Of a DNA stretch of 64,000 nt, positions 23,101 through 32,283 are shown in pieces; within the stretch, counting starts at the first letter, position 1, and each line of letters begins with the position of its first letter. Source of the stretch: Rhipicephalus microplus (taxonomy: Eukaryota > Arthropoda > Arachnida > Ixodida > Ixodidae); assembly GCF_043290135.1 (NCBI RefSeq), contig NC_134710.1, forward strand, positions 3,750,821-3,814,820, in the 5' to 3' direction. The position numbers and the translations under genes are program-made. The notes beneath the pieces were generated by a model. That model was not told the origin of the DNA. It made no database searches and saw only the letters and a list, made by a program, of their open reading frames with translations.

Positions 23101-25386
23101 TCCGGTGTTGTGATTGCAGATGTCACAGGGGAACTGCGGTGTCGCATGCATAGAAGCATTCAGCGTGACGAGGTTTAAGCAGCCCTCAGCGCACAGGACA
23201 CCAAGTAACTGCACGGCAAGAATGAAAGGGTTGTGAGCGATCCACATCGTTGCAGTGCCACCGTGCCCTGTGACCGAGTCGTCGAACGGGTGTATCTCTA
23301 TAGGCTCCCTGAAAGGTGTCGCTCCGCGCAGCTCATGCGCGTAGTCCTCTGCGCCCAATGACGTAGAATGACATGGCAGTCTGATGAACGGTTGCGAAAC
23401 CAGATTTCCGGTGTTGTGATTGCAAATGTCACAGGGGAACAGCGGTGTCGCATGCGTAGAAGTATTCAGCGTGACGAGGTTTAAGCAGCCGTCAGCACGC
23501 AGGACACCGAGTAACTGCACAGCAAGAAGAAAAGGGTTGTGAGCGATCCACATCGTTGGGGTGCCATCGTGCCCTGTGACCGAGTCGTCAACGGGTGTCT
23601 TTTCATATAGGCTCCCTGAAAGGTGTCTTTCCGCGCAGCTCATGCGCGTAATCCTCTGCACCCAATGACGTAGAATGACATGGCAGTCTGCTGAACGGTT
23701 GCGAGACCAGATTTCCGGTGCTGTGATTGCGGATGTCACAGGGGAACAGCGGTGTCGCATGCGTAGAAGTATTCAGCGTGACGAGGTTTAAACTGCACAG
23801 CAAGAAGAAAAGGGTTGTGAGCGATCCACATCGTTGGGGTGCCACCGTGCCCTGTGACCGAGTCGTCGAACGGGTGTCTCTTTATAGGCACCCTGCAAGG
23901 TATTGCTCCGCGCAGCTCATGTGCGTAGTCCTCTGCGCCCAATGACGTAGAATGACATGGCAGTCTGCTGAACGGTTGCGAGACCATATTTCCGGTGCTG
24001 TGATTGCAGATGTCACAGGGGAACAGTGGTGTCGTATGCGTAGAAGCATTGAGCGTGACGAGGTTTAAGCAGCCCTCAGCACGCAGAACACCGAGTAACT
24101 GCACAGCAAGAAGAAAAGGGTTGTGAGCGATCCACATCGTTGCGGTGCCATCGTGCCCTGTGACCGAGTCGTCTAACGGGTGTCTAATTATAGGCTCCCT
24201 GAAAGGTGTTGCTCCGCGCAGCTCATGCGCGCAGTCCTCTACATCCAATGACGTAGAATGACATGGCAGTCTGCTGAACGGTTGCGAAAGCAGATTTCCG
24301 GTGCTGTGATTGCAGATGTCACAGGGGAACAGTGGTGTCGCATGCATAGAAGCATTCAGTGTGACGAGGTTTAAGCAGCCCTCAGCACGCAGGACACCAA
24401 GCAACTGCACAGCAAGAAGAAAAGGGTTGTGAGCGATCCACATCGTTGCGGTGCCATCGTGCCCTGTGACCGAGTCGTCTAACGGGTGTCTAATTATAGG
24501 CTCCCTGAAAGGTGTTGCTCCGCGCAGCTCATGCGCGCAGTCCTCTACATCCAATGACGTAGAATGACATCGCAGTCTGCTGAACGGTTGCGAAAGCAGA
24601 TTTCCGGTGCTGTGATTGCAGATGTCACAGGGGAACAGTGGTGTCGCATGCATAGAAGCATTCAGTGTGACGAGGTTTAAGCAGCCCTCAGCACGCAGGA
24701 CACCAAGCAACTGCACAGCAAAAAGAAAAGGGTTGTGAGTGATCCACATCGTTGGGGTGCCATCGTGCCCTGTGACCGAGTCGTCTAACGGGTGTATCTC
24801 TATAGGCTCCCTGAAGGGTGTCGCTCCGCGCAGCTCATGCGCGTAGTCCTCTGCGCCCAATGACGTAGAATGACATGGCAGTCTGCTGAACGGTTGCGAA
24901 ACCAGATTTCCGGTGTTGTGATTGCAGATGTCACAGGGGAACAGCGGTGTCGCATGCGTAGAAGTATTCAGCGTGACGAGGTTTAAGCAGCCGTCAGCAC
25001 GCAGGACACCGAGTAACTGCACAGCAAGAAGAAAAGGGTTGTGAGCGATCCACATCGTTGGGGTGCCATCGTGCCCTGTGACCGAGTCGTCAACGGGTGT
25101 CTTTTCATATAGGCTCCCTGAAAGGTGTCTTTCCGCGCAGCTCATGCGCGTAATCCTCTGCCCCCAATGACGTAGAATGACATGGCAGTCTGCTGAACGG
25201 TTGCGAGACCAGATTTCCGGTGCTGTGATTGCAGATATCACAGGGGAACTGCGGTGTCACATGCATAGAAGCATTCAGCGTGACGAGGTTTAAGCATCGC
25301 TCAGCTTGCAGGACACCAAGCAACTGCACGGCAAGAAGAAAAGGGTTGTGAGCGATCCACATCGTTGTGGTACCACCGTGCCCTGT
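20150..25386 (-). repeat. Tandem 306-bp monomer array, 5' region of LINE alpha
   Basis: A fixed anchor (ccgcgcagctcatg) starts at 20265, 20571, 20876, 21182, 21488, 21794, 22100, 22406, 22712, 23018, 23324, 23631, 23908, 24214, 24520, 24826 and 25133. The spacing is 305-307 bp except one 277-bp unit lacking about 29 bp near 23790. About 17.1 units are present, and the outermost unit is cut at 25386 beside the target repeat. Since 306 is divisible by 3, stop-free frames run on (for example 25241-23736, 501 codons), but several minus-strand frames are open at once and none has a good start. I read the units as non-coding 5' UTR monomers. Confidence 0.85.
21538..23373 (-). repeat. 918-bp higher-order unit (3 monomers) duplicated in the array
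   Basis: Monomer variants alternate in the order 'tctcttta', 'taattata', 'tatctcta' just before the conserved tagGCTCC segment. Block 21538-22455 and block 22456-23373 are near-identical, so three monomers were copied together. A separate long-range copy links 23400-23650 and 24900-25150, both with the extended 'cttttcatatag' variant. Confidence 0.75.
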
Positions 25387-25388
25387 CT

Positions 25389-26065
25389 TACTTGACGATA
25401 AAACCGCAGAAATGTCATTTCGGCTTTCGTGAGCTTCTTTTTCTTTGCCATGTCATCAGTGAAAAAGGCGTCCGTCCAGACCCTGCAAAAACTGAGGCCG
25501 TAGTGAAATTTCCGAAGCCAACAAACAAAAATGCTGTTAGGCGATTTTTAGGTCTTTGCGCCTATTATCGACAGGTTGTTAAAAATGTTTCACGAATCGC
25601 TAAACCACTGACGCGGCTGACAAAAACGAAATGCCTTTCGTATGGCTTGCGGAACAAGAGGATGCCTTCAATGAACTACGAAAGTGTCTTCAAAGCCATT
25701 TTGTTCTGGCGCATTTTGACGAGGAAACGGAAACCGATATCCACACGGAGGCAAGCAATTCAGGTCTTGGGGCCATGCTCATCCAATGGCAAAATGGACA
25801 AGAACGAGTCATTGCGTATGCCAGTCGCACTCTTTCGAAAGCTGAGATGAACTACTCAGCGACCAAGAAAGAATGCCTTGTCGTGGTATGGGCTATCAGC
25901 AAGTTTCGACCATATTTATAATATAGGCCTTTTCGAGCTATAAGCGACCATCATTCGCTATGCTGGCTGGCTAATCTCAAAGACCCAAGTGGATGGCTTG
26001 CACGATGGAGCTTGCGATTACAGGAGTCGATCACGCTTGCGTACAAGTTAGGTCGCAATCACAGT
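25389..26065 (+). pseudogene. Gypsy A RT end and RNase H
   Basis: Coding resumes immediately after the LINE insertion with YLTIKPQKCHFGF and HVISEKGVRPDPAKTEAV, continuous with the part ending at 10545. FLGLCAYYRQVV follows. After a frameshift near 25640, RNase H appears: [15 protein letters not shown] (catalytic aspartate of TDAS replaced by glutamate), [13 protein letters not shown], a TAA near 25919-25921, and [22 protein letters not shown]. Confidence 0.85.
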
Positions 26066-27410
26066 GATGCGGACTGCTTGTCACATGCTCCGATTCAACC
26101 TGCTGCTTCTGCTTTCACCGAGAACGGTGAAGATTTTGTTTTCTTGGGAGCTGTGACACCATCAGTGATGGCACATCATCAGCGATCCGACCGTGAGATA
26201 TTCTTCTTGATCAAATATCTACAAGGGCAGTCTGTCGATGTTCCACGACCTTTTGTGCGCGGCTTGGCAGTGTTCGTCCTACAAAACAACATCCTGTATA
26301 AAAGGAACTTTTACAACAATACAGCAACATTCCTGCTTGTCGTCCCTTCGCTTCTGTGACCAGAGATTTTAAAGGCTTGCCACGACAATTCATCAGCTGG
26401 ACATTTAGGAGTAAGCAGAACGTTAGCACGCATCCGCACTAAATACTACTGTCTGAAGTTGCTTAGTTCTGTACGACACTATGTAGGAACCTGCCAGGAC
26501 TGCCAAAGACGTAAAACCACACCGCTAAAACAAGAAGATCTCCTTCAACCTATAGAACCACCAAAGGCCCCATTCACACAAGTGGGAATGGACTTACTTG
26601 GCCCATTTCCTACTTCGTCATCGGGAAAACGGTGGATAATAGTTGCGACCGACTATTTAACCCGATATGCTGAGACAGCGACTCTTGTTAAAGATCAGCC
26701 GTTGAAGTAGCTGAATTTTTCGTCTCCAACATCGTACTTCGGCACGGAGCTCCAAGAGCGTTGATCACGGACCGAGAAACTGCATTTACGGCCAACCTGA
26801 TGAAATGTGTTATGAAATCGACGCACATCAGTCATAGGAAAACGACGGCATATCATCCTCAAGCAAATGGTCTTACCAAAAAACTGAACAGTACGCTGGC
26901 CGATATGTTGTCAATGTACGTTGATATAGAACACCGTACTTCGGATAAAATATTACCATATGCAACATTCGCCTATAACACTGTGATGCAAGAGACAACA
27001 CGGATGACGCCATTCCGACTTGTTTTCGGCCGGACGGTAACGACACCTTTAGATGCAATGTTACTTATTGACGAGACCCCCGAGAATGACTATGATGTTC
27101 ACGACTACATACAAAGAGCAGAAGAAGCCAGACAGCTGGCACGATATCGCATTCTCCAACAGCAGAAAAGTGACATGCACCGATACAATTTGTGAAGAAG
27201 GAACGTCCAGTACGCACCAGGAGACAGAGACGTGGCCTGTCAGAAAAACTGCTTCGCCGCTATTTCGGTCCCTACAGAGTGCTCCGCCGCGTCGGCTCGC
27301 TCAACTACGAAGTTATGCCAGAGGGACAGGATATTTCCTCACGACGGCGGCATCACACGGAAACTGTGCATGTCGTCAGGATGAAACCGTATCACGAAAG
27401 GCAATGAAAC
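26066..27410 (+). pseudogene. Gypsy A integrase
   Basis: The frame has HSDADCLS, then an H2C2 zinc module with the cysteines CQDCQRRK. The core has VGMDLLGPFPTSSSGKRWIIVATDYLTRY (first D), LITDRETAF (second D) and TTAYHPQANGLTKKLN, where the family PQTNGLTER glutamate is replaced by lysine. The C-terminal module RRYFGPYRVLRRVGSLNYEV follows. Stops near 26357 and 26708, a frameshift near 26720 and a stop near 27193 disable it. Confidence 0.85.
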
Positions 27411-27512
27411 GCCAAGGACACAACGTTGTTTGACGTTAATTGCATCCACGACGAGGTGTTGTGAATGAATGCCATGCGACCAGTTCTACACAAGCATCGG
27501 GACGATGCACTC

Positions 27513-27779
27513 TGGAAAGGGGGGCAATGACACATTGTGACTTCCAATTGCGCATGCTAGCCGATACTTGTGCCCTCCAGATGGTTTGCAACGCACGAGC
27601 CTGCAGGGCCGAGATGAGCGCGACCCGTGTTGAAAATGTAGAAGAACGTGGAGGAAGAGGCAGAAGTGAATCCTCAAGACAACCAGGAGATTTCGTTCTA
27701 GCTGTGTTATTATTCTCGGGCACAAGTGCGCCCTGCCTACCTTAGCTTATTAAAAGTGTTCATTGAACCGTGTGTTACA
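27513..27779 (+). repeat. Gypsy A 3' LTR and polypurine tract
   Basis: A purine tract (ggaaaggggggcaa, about 27514-27527) precedes the LTR, 27528-27779, which starts TGACACATTGTG and ends GTGTTACA. Its reverse complement matches 28955-29206 over the full 252 bp with scattered differences. It is followed by aatctg, the same six bases that follow the other copy on its inner side. Confidence 0.8.
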
Positions 27780-28954
27780 AATCTGCATGGCGGTAGTGGC
27801 ACGTTCGGTAGAGGTAACCAGCCTCCCCACAGTGGTAACAAAGCGGTATTCTGTCGGGAGTGCACCAGACATCGCTCTTCCTTAGTCGCTCTCCTCTCTG
27901 GCGTTGGCTGCAGGGTGCTCGGCGGCATCGTGTACTGTATAAATGTAGCCGCCGCGACGTCCGCACGTCCTGGCATACGTCATTCTCCTCTTTTGTTGTA
28001 GTGGCGGCTCTGGCTGTGCGTTGCTCGAAGGTTTGCGTACCACCTGCCTGACCTTCTCACGGATCACATCGGCCAGAGACGAAACCATTGGAGCGTCCTG
28101 GTCAAGGCGCTGCTTCTGGAGTTCTCACACAACAGACCGCACCAGCTCGTGTAGTGCTTCCATGCCGTTACTGAAGACTTGTGGCAACATGTCCAAGGAA
28201 GTGATGATCGCATCCTGGTTGTATAACCTTGCTCGCTGTTGTAGCGTCCTTTCCATTGTAGCCGCCTCGGAACGAAACTCAGCAACGGTGCGCGGCGGGC
28301 TTCGAATCAGTCTGGCAAAGAGTTCTTGCTTCACGCCCCGCATCAGATGACGCAGCTTCCTGCCTTCGCTCATATTTGAATCTGCTCGGCGGAATAGGCG
28401 AGACATGTCTTGCACATACATGGCGACAGTTTCGTTACTTTGCTGATTTCTTGTCTGGAGCGCAGCTTCAGCTCTCTTTTTGCGGTTTGTGTTCGGGAAA
28501 GCAGCGAGCAGCTCCCTTCGAAAATCATCCCACGACCGGAAGGTAGCTTTGTGGTTTTCATACCACGTTCGTGCGCTTTCTTCCAGCGCGAAGTAAACAC
28601 AAGTTTGCGCTCTTCCCCATATCAGTTAGCTTTTGCGACGCGTTCAAAGTGTTTAAGCCAGTCGTCTGCATCGTCGTAGCTTTTGCCGCGGAAAGGCTTT
28701 GGTGGCGTTGGCTGGTTCACTACAATGTTGACTGGAGTGACCTGAGCTGTCATGTCGGTTGCGTACTCATTCACAGCCGTTGAGCTTCTAAGGGAAGTCG
28801 ATAAAGGTGAAAATTCAGGACCCTCCCCACGTAGGCGTCGACTACAGCGCTGATGAACAGGTGTCAGCTCGTTGCGTCCAAATGGCTGTGGTTCTGGAGT
28901 GTGCTCCATAGCTCGAGAGGGGCTTGGCATCGTACCCAGCACCTCCACCAGATT
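27780..28954 (-). pseudogene. Gypsy A gag N-terminal part and primer site, inverted
   Basis: The minus strand begins inside the LTR at 28954 with AATC then TGGTGGAGGTGCTGGG (primer site). Gag starts near 28932 (MPSPSRAMEHTPEPQP). It continues with PPKPFRGKSYDDADDWLKHFERVAK, a frameshift near 28620, DMSRLFRRADSNMSEGRKLRHLMRGVKQELF, a stop near 28125, then a frame reaching LCYHCGEAGYLYRTC. That zinc knuckle has tyrosine in place of histidine. Gag ends abruptly beside the 3' LTR, and its missing Ser/Arg tail lies at 8962-9052. Confidence 0.8.
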
Positions 28955-29206
28955 TGTAACGCATGGTTCAATGAACACTTTTAATAAGCTAACGTATGCA
29001 GGCCGAACTTGTGCCCGAGAATAATAACACAACTAGAACGAAATCTCCTGGTTGTCTTGAGGATTCACAGCTGCCTCTTCCTCCACGTTCTTCATTTTTT
29101 CCAACATGGGTCGCGCGGAGCTGGGTCCCGCAGGCTCGTGCGTCGCAAGCCATCTGGAGGGCACAAGTATCGGCTAGCGCGCGTAACGTGAAGTCACATT
29201 GTGTCA
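28955..29206 (-). repeat. Gypsy A 5' LTR, inverted
   Basis: This 252-bp LTR reads on the minus strand from 29206 (TGACACAATGTG) to 28955 (GTTACA). It carries the Pol II-type gypsy LTR organisation but I see no certain TATA box. It faces the LTR at 27528-27779. Confidence 0.8.
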
Positions 29207-29299
29207 ATATGATGAAAAAATGCGAGATGGCAATTCGTGGAGTGTTCACTAGATAAACGGATATACTGACAAATGCTCGAACAGACAGACGGACAGACA

Positions 29300-29595
29300 G
29301 ATGCACGGACGGACAGACAAGACGCCAGCCAAACGCTGTCCTTATAGGACTCCGGCGAGAAATGATAAGAACACACGCGTGCTTTTTTGCTCGGTAACCA
29401 GTTGACCTACCTGATCGCACTGATCCACTTCTCACGAAGTGCACTGTCACGTAGAAAGCCGTGATAGCAAACACTCTGCGTCTTGTGTGAGTGGTTTGTG
29501 CAGCCTATAAAGCAACACCAAATACCACCCGTCAGAGACTCAACCACAGGGAACAGAAAATTGTGCACGAAAACAACGAAACGCCGGCCAAACAC
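29300..29595 (-). pseudogene. THAP-type zinc finger pseudogene (copy 2)
   Basis: The minus frame has WCCFIGCTNHSHKTQSVCYH and LREKWISAIR (cysteine pair and the tryptophan/AIR segment). After a TAG at 29407-29409 the same frame gives NWLPSKKARV, and after a 2-base shift CSYHFSPESYKDS supplies the final C-x2-H-F. All four zinc ligands are present but the frame is broken twice. Downstream it runs into a CTGT/CCGT-rich microsatellite (29270-29325). No transposase domain is visible. It lies just outside the inverted LTR of gypsy A. Confidence 0.75.
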
Positions 29596-30360
29596 CTCGG
29601 AGGAAGGAAGAACGCCGCCGCTGTCACCTGGTGGCCAGCACAGTAAACACTGCAGCGACCAGAGTCAGCAATGCCACCGGCTGCGTCACTTCCGTTGACA
29701 TGCCAAACGTGATGACACATAGACAGCGTTGCCAATAATTCTGGCTAGCCAGATGAGCCAGTTCGAGGCAATATTTAAAATGTATTTGCAAACAGTCAAA
29801 GCATCTCTCGGGCCTGTAATTTGGCACAAATGACGGTAATGTGCAATGTTACGGACCCAGCGAATTTTACTGAGATCCATTGACTTCGAAAAATTTCCGG
29901 AATTGGCCCTTAATGGAGCACTGACATCAAATTTACTCATGTCAAGATTTTCATCAACGAGTAGCTATTGACCCGATAGTAGCGATTCGCGACATATAAC
30001 CCAACTGAGGGACAAACAACTATCATTTTTATTGATTTATATCACTGTTACCCAGCACTATTCAAAACAGTGGGCAATCTCGCCATTTTTAACATGGAGG
30101 AAAGAAAAACTATTTCCTTCCTTCGTAGAGGAAGGAAGTCTTCCTCCATGATTTTTAGCACTGGGAGCGCTACCAGTGGCGCTACCTCGAGGTCACCTCC
30201 AGATCGTGCCACAGCTGATCACCGTTCAGTTAGAGTGTAGTTCACTCGCGTGCCGCCGCCAGCCCACAAGCGGGGGCTGAAGTGGCGCTGTTGTCGCAAC
30301 AGGCTTCATCCAGTCAAGCAACGTGTGCCAGATTGAGTGTACGTTTGGTTGCGATTGCGC
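29596..30360. other. Gap with imperfect hairpin
   Basis: There is no recognised gene. An imperfect inverted repeat lies at about 30093-30152: atggaggaa and ttcctccat flank ttccttcc and ggaaggaa around a short loop. Confidence 0.5.
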
Positions 30361-31165
30361 TGTGCCTGCCCGTCTGGCCCACGTAACATGCACCGCAACA
30401 TGTACCTCCCCTGAGAAGCTGTCCTAGTTGACAAACAGGGCCTGCCCTGTAAAGAGAAACGGAAAGCAGTGCATGGTTAGGCACAGGACGCAGTTTGTCG
30501 ACTGCGCGCTAGGCGTGGTGGACAGGACACCATCGTCTTGCGGTGCATGTTACGTGAGCCAGACGGGCAGATGCGCTTGAACGAACGCTTTCGGGAACAC
30601 GCAAATAATGTTCGTGATGGCAAAGATGGCTTCCTGGGGCAACACGTGAGGGTGCACTCTGTTGTTCGAAAAGACAACAGTTCTTGGTAAGATTAAAGAA
30701 TAACACGACCGTATAATCTATGAGGCTGCTCAGATGGCGCTTGAAAGGAGCGCATGCGTAAGCAAGCCATCAGTCGCTCTGTCAGAAAGAGAGCTTTGTT
30801 TTTTGAGGTGCGAGGGTTGACGTAGCAGGCTCAATGTTTGTTGATGATATTTCGCATCTTTGCATCTGTCATTTTTTCTGTTCACTCAGGTATATTACCA
30901 GCCTTCTTGTCAATAAAATTTTAGTTGGCAGTCAGCGCTTGTCCCGTCCTTTTCCTGTCCGCCGTTTTTTTTTTTGCGCAGTTAAACCTTGATGATTTGA
31001 TTGATTTGTGAGGTTTAACGTCCCAAAACCACCATATGATTATGACAGACGCCGTAGTGGAGGGCTCCGGAAATTTCGACCACCTGGGGTTCTTTAACGT
31101 GCACCCAAATCTGAGCACACGGCAGGTAAACCTTAAGCATGCTAAACCAACTAGCCCAGTCAGCC
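30361..31165 (+). mobile_element. Penelope-like element 3' remnant with GIY-YIG endonuclease
   Basis: Plus-strand frames at about 30500-30690 read SSCGACYVSQTGRC, then after a frameshift LNERFREHANNVRDGKDGFLGQH. This is the pattern of the GIY-YIG endonuclease at the C-terminus of Penelope-like reverse transcriptases (CGacYVGQTGRClN.RlreH). A tail with AATAAAA (about 30910) follows. Left of it, 30366-30397 is a near-perfect inverted copy of 30541-30572 (cccgtctggc...catgcaccgc). A truncated SINE sits in the tail at 30991-31126. Confidence 0.65.
30991..31126 (-). mobile_element. Ruka-type SINE, 5'-truncated
   Basis: The copy lacks the tRNA head and keeps the body (ggtttaacgtcccaaaacc, gccgtagtggagggctcc, gtgcacccaaatctgagc). 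It lies between taaacctt at 30983-30990 and 31127-31134, so at least 8 bp of the target in the Penelope-like tail were duplicated. Confidence 0.75.
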
Positions 31166-32047
31166 GCTTTGTTAAGCCACTGACGAGTACGTATGAAATT
31201 CTCGGCTGCGGCACGCCGCTGCCTCTAGGACACATTGCAAAGGAAGTGCTACTCAATGCATGCGCGTCACTTTGCATGGCAGTGCTTGAGCAACTCTTAG
31301 GAACGAAATAGCGTTGTCTTCTTCCTAACGCCGTGGCATCAATAAAAAAGAAAAAAAAAGAAGTAGGAAAAACAGCGAAAGGGCCGATGCTCGCACCGTG
31401 CCGATTGGTCCCAGGGACTCCGTGGCGAGCGGATTCCTTTCCTCCTTCCAGGTGTTGTCATTATTAAGATTGTCTCGCGTCCGCAGAAGCGGGACGCAGC
31501 CTGCTAGTGATTTGCAATGGTTGTGGTAGTGGCTAGAAGAAGAATAAGGCGCCTAATTTCCGCAGCCCGGGGAGCACAGTGCAGCGCCTTTTGCAATGAC
31601 AGGCCGCGTCCTCCTGGTAACATTGTGCGTTCCCCGGAAAAAAAACCCCTAGAAACTTCCGGTTTCGCTTGTTTTTGCGTGGTTTAGTCTTCGTTTCTGG
31701 TCGTGGCTGCTTGTGTTCCGATGTTATATGCGGATAACATTATTCCGATGAAGCGTTCACAACTCGAGCACCGCTGTGTCAAGCCAGGATGCAGTCTACT
31801 TTCCTGAACTAATTTTATATGCAAGTGAAAACGTTGTGTTTTCCGACCGATGACAATAGAAAGAGCACCTGCACTGCAGCGACCACGCGCGAAAACTCGA
31901 TTTGCACTAAGAGTGCGAAAGTTTGTTTTACCCACTTCATTAAAGGACATGTAAACCTGAGCGCTGACTAATGGCACAGAGGCGATCCTCACATGTTGGA
32001 CTACTCAAAGGCCCTCGGTCAGTAACTCCCAGGTGAAAATATTCTAA

Positions 32048-32283
32048 CTGGGAACAAGTGGGACCAGTTCAAATGGTTTATGGTCAAATTCCCAGTGGGG
32101 AGAAGTGACCAGTGGGTTCCAACTGGAACTCGTTTGCAACTGGTCCCCCACTGGAAATTTGACCATAAACCACTTCAACTGGTCACACTTGACACCCACT
32201 GGCAACTGGTTCCCTCTGGGAATTTGACCATAAACCACTTGAACGGGTCCCAATTGCTTCCAGTTGCCAGTGGACCCCTGCAG
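32048..32283. repeat. Foldback repeat built from 'aatttgaccataaaccactt' units
   Basis: The core aatttgaccataaaccactt occurs directly near 32155 and 32220, and inverted near 32072-32092 (tggtttatggtcaaatt). Short tgggaccag, actggtcc and cagtggg words lie between. The DNA can fold back on itself over much of its length. It has no coding content. Confidence 0.6.

Larger units (their letters stand above)
10546..25388 (-). mobile_element. LINE alpha: CR1/L2-like non-LTR retrotransposon with tandem 5' monomers
   Basis: This 14.84 kb block reads on the minus strand as 5' monomer array (25386-20150), ORF1 with 2A-like motif and coiled coil, endonuclease N-terminus, linker, RT, and 3' UTR ending in a short A-run at the insertion point. 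TACTT occurs at both edges (10541-10545 and 25389-25393) and the gypsy A frame rejoins across it. Subtracting gypsy D (about 5.15 kb) and LINE H (about 0.9 kb) leaves about 8.8 kb, of which 5.2 kb is the array. Most of the endonuclease is deleted. The clade is judged from RT phrasing only. Confidence 0.75.
8962..29206 (+). mobile_element. Gypsy element A: split by LINE alpha, with inverted 5' portion
   Basis: This is a composite Ty3/gypsy element. Its plus-strand parts run gag tail, protease and RT start (8962-10545), then RT end, RNase H, integrase and 3' LTR (25389-27779). The missing 5' part (gag N-terminus through zinc knuckle, primer site, 5' LTR) lies immediately after the 3' LTR in inverted orientation (27780-29206). 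The pieces are complementary: the inverted gag stops at the zinc knuckle, and the plus-strand part begins with the Ser/Arg-rich gag tail. Everything between 10546 and 25388 is inserted foreign sequence. Many stops and frameshifts show it is dead. Confidence 0.75.

Noticed and set aside
23736..25241. 501-codon minus-strand ORF with a 102-residue repeat, as a repeat protein gene
   Set aside because: It arises because the 306-bp monomer is divisible by 3 and lacks stops in that frame. Other frames are open too, neighbouring monomers carry TGA in the same place, and no start context or known domain is visible.
20150..25386. CRISPR-like or satellite-centromere interpretation of the tandem array
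   Set aside because: Repeat units are 306 bp without spacers, the context is eukaryotic, and the array is bounded by a LINE ORF on one side and a target repeat on the other.
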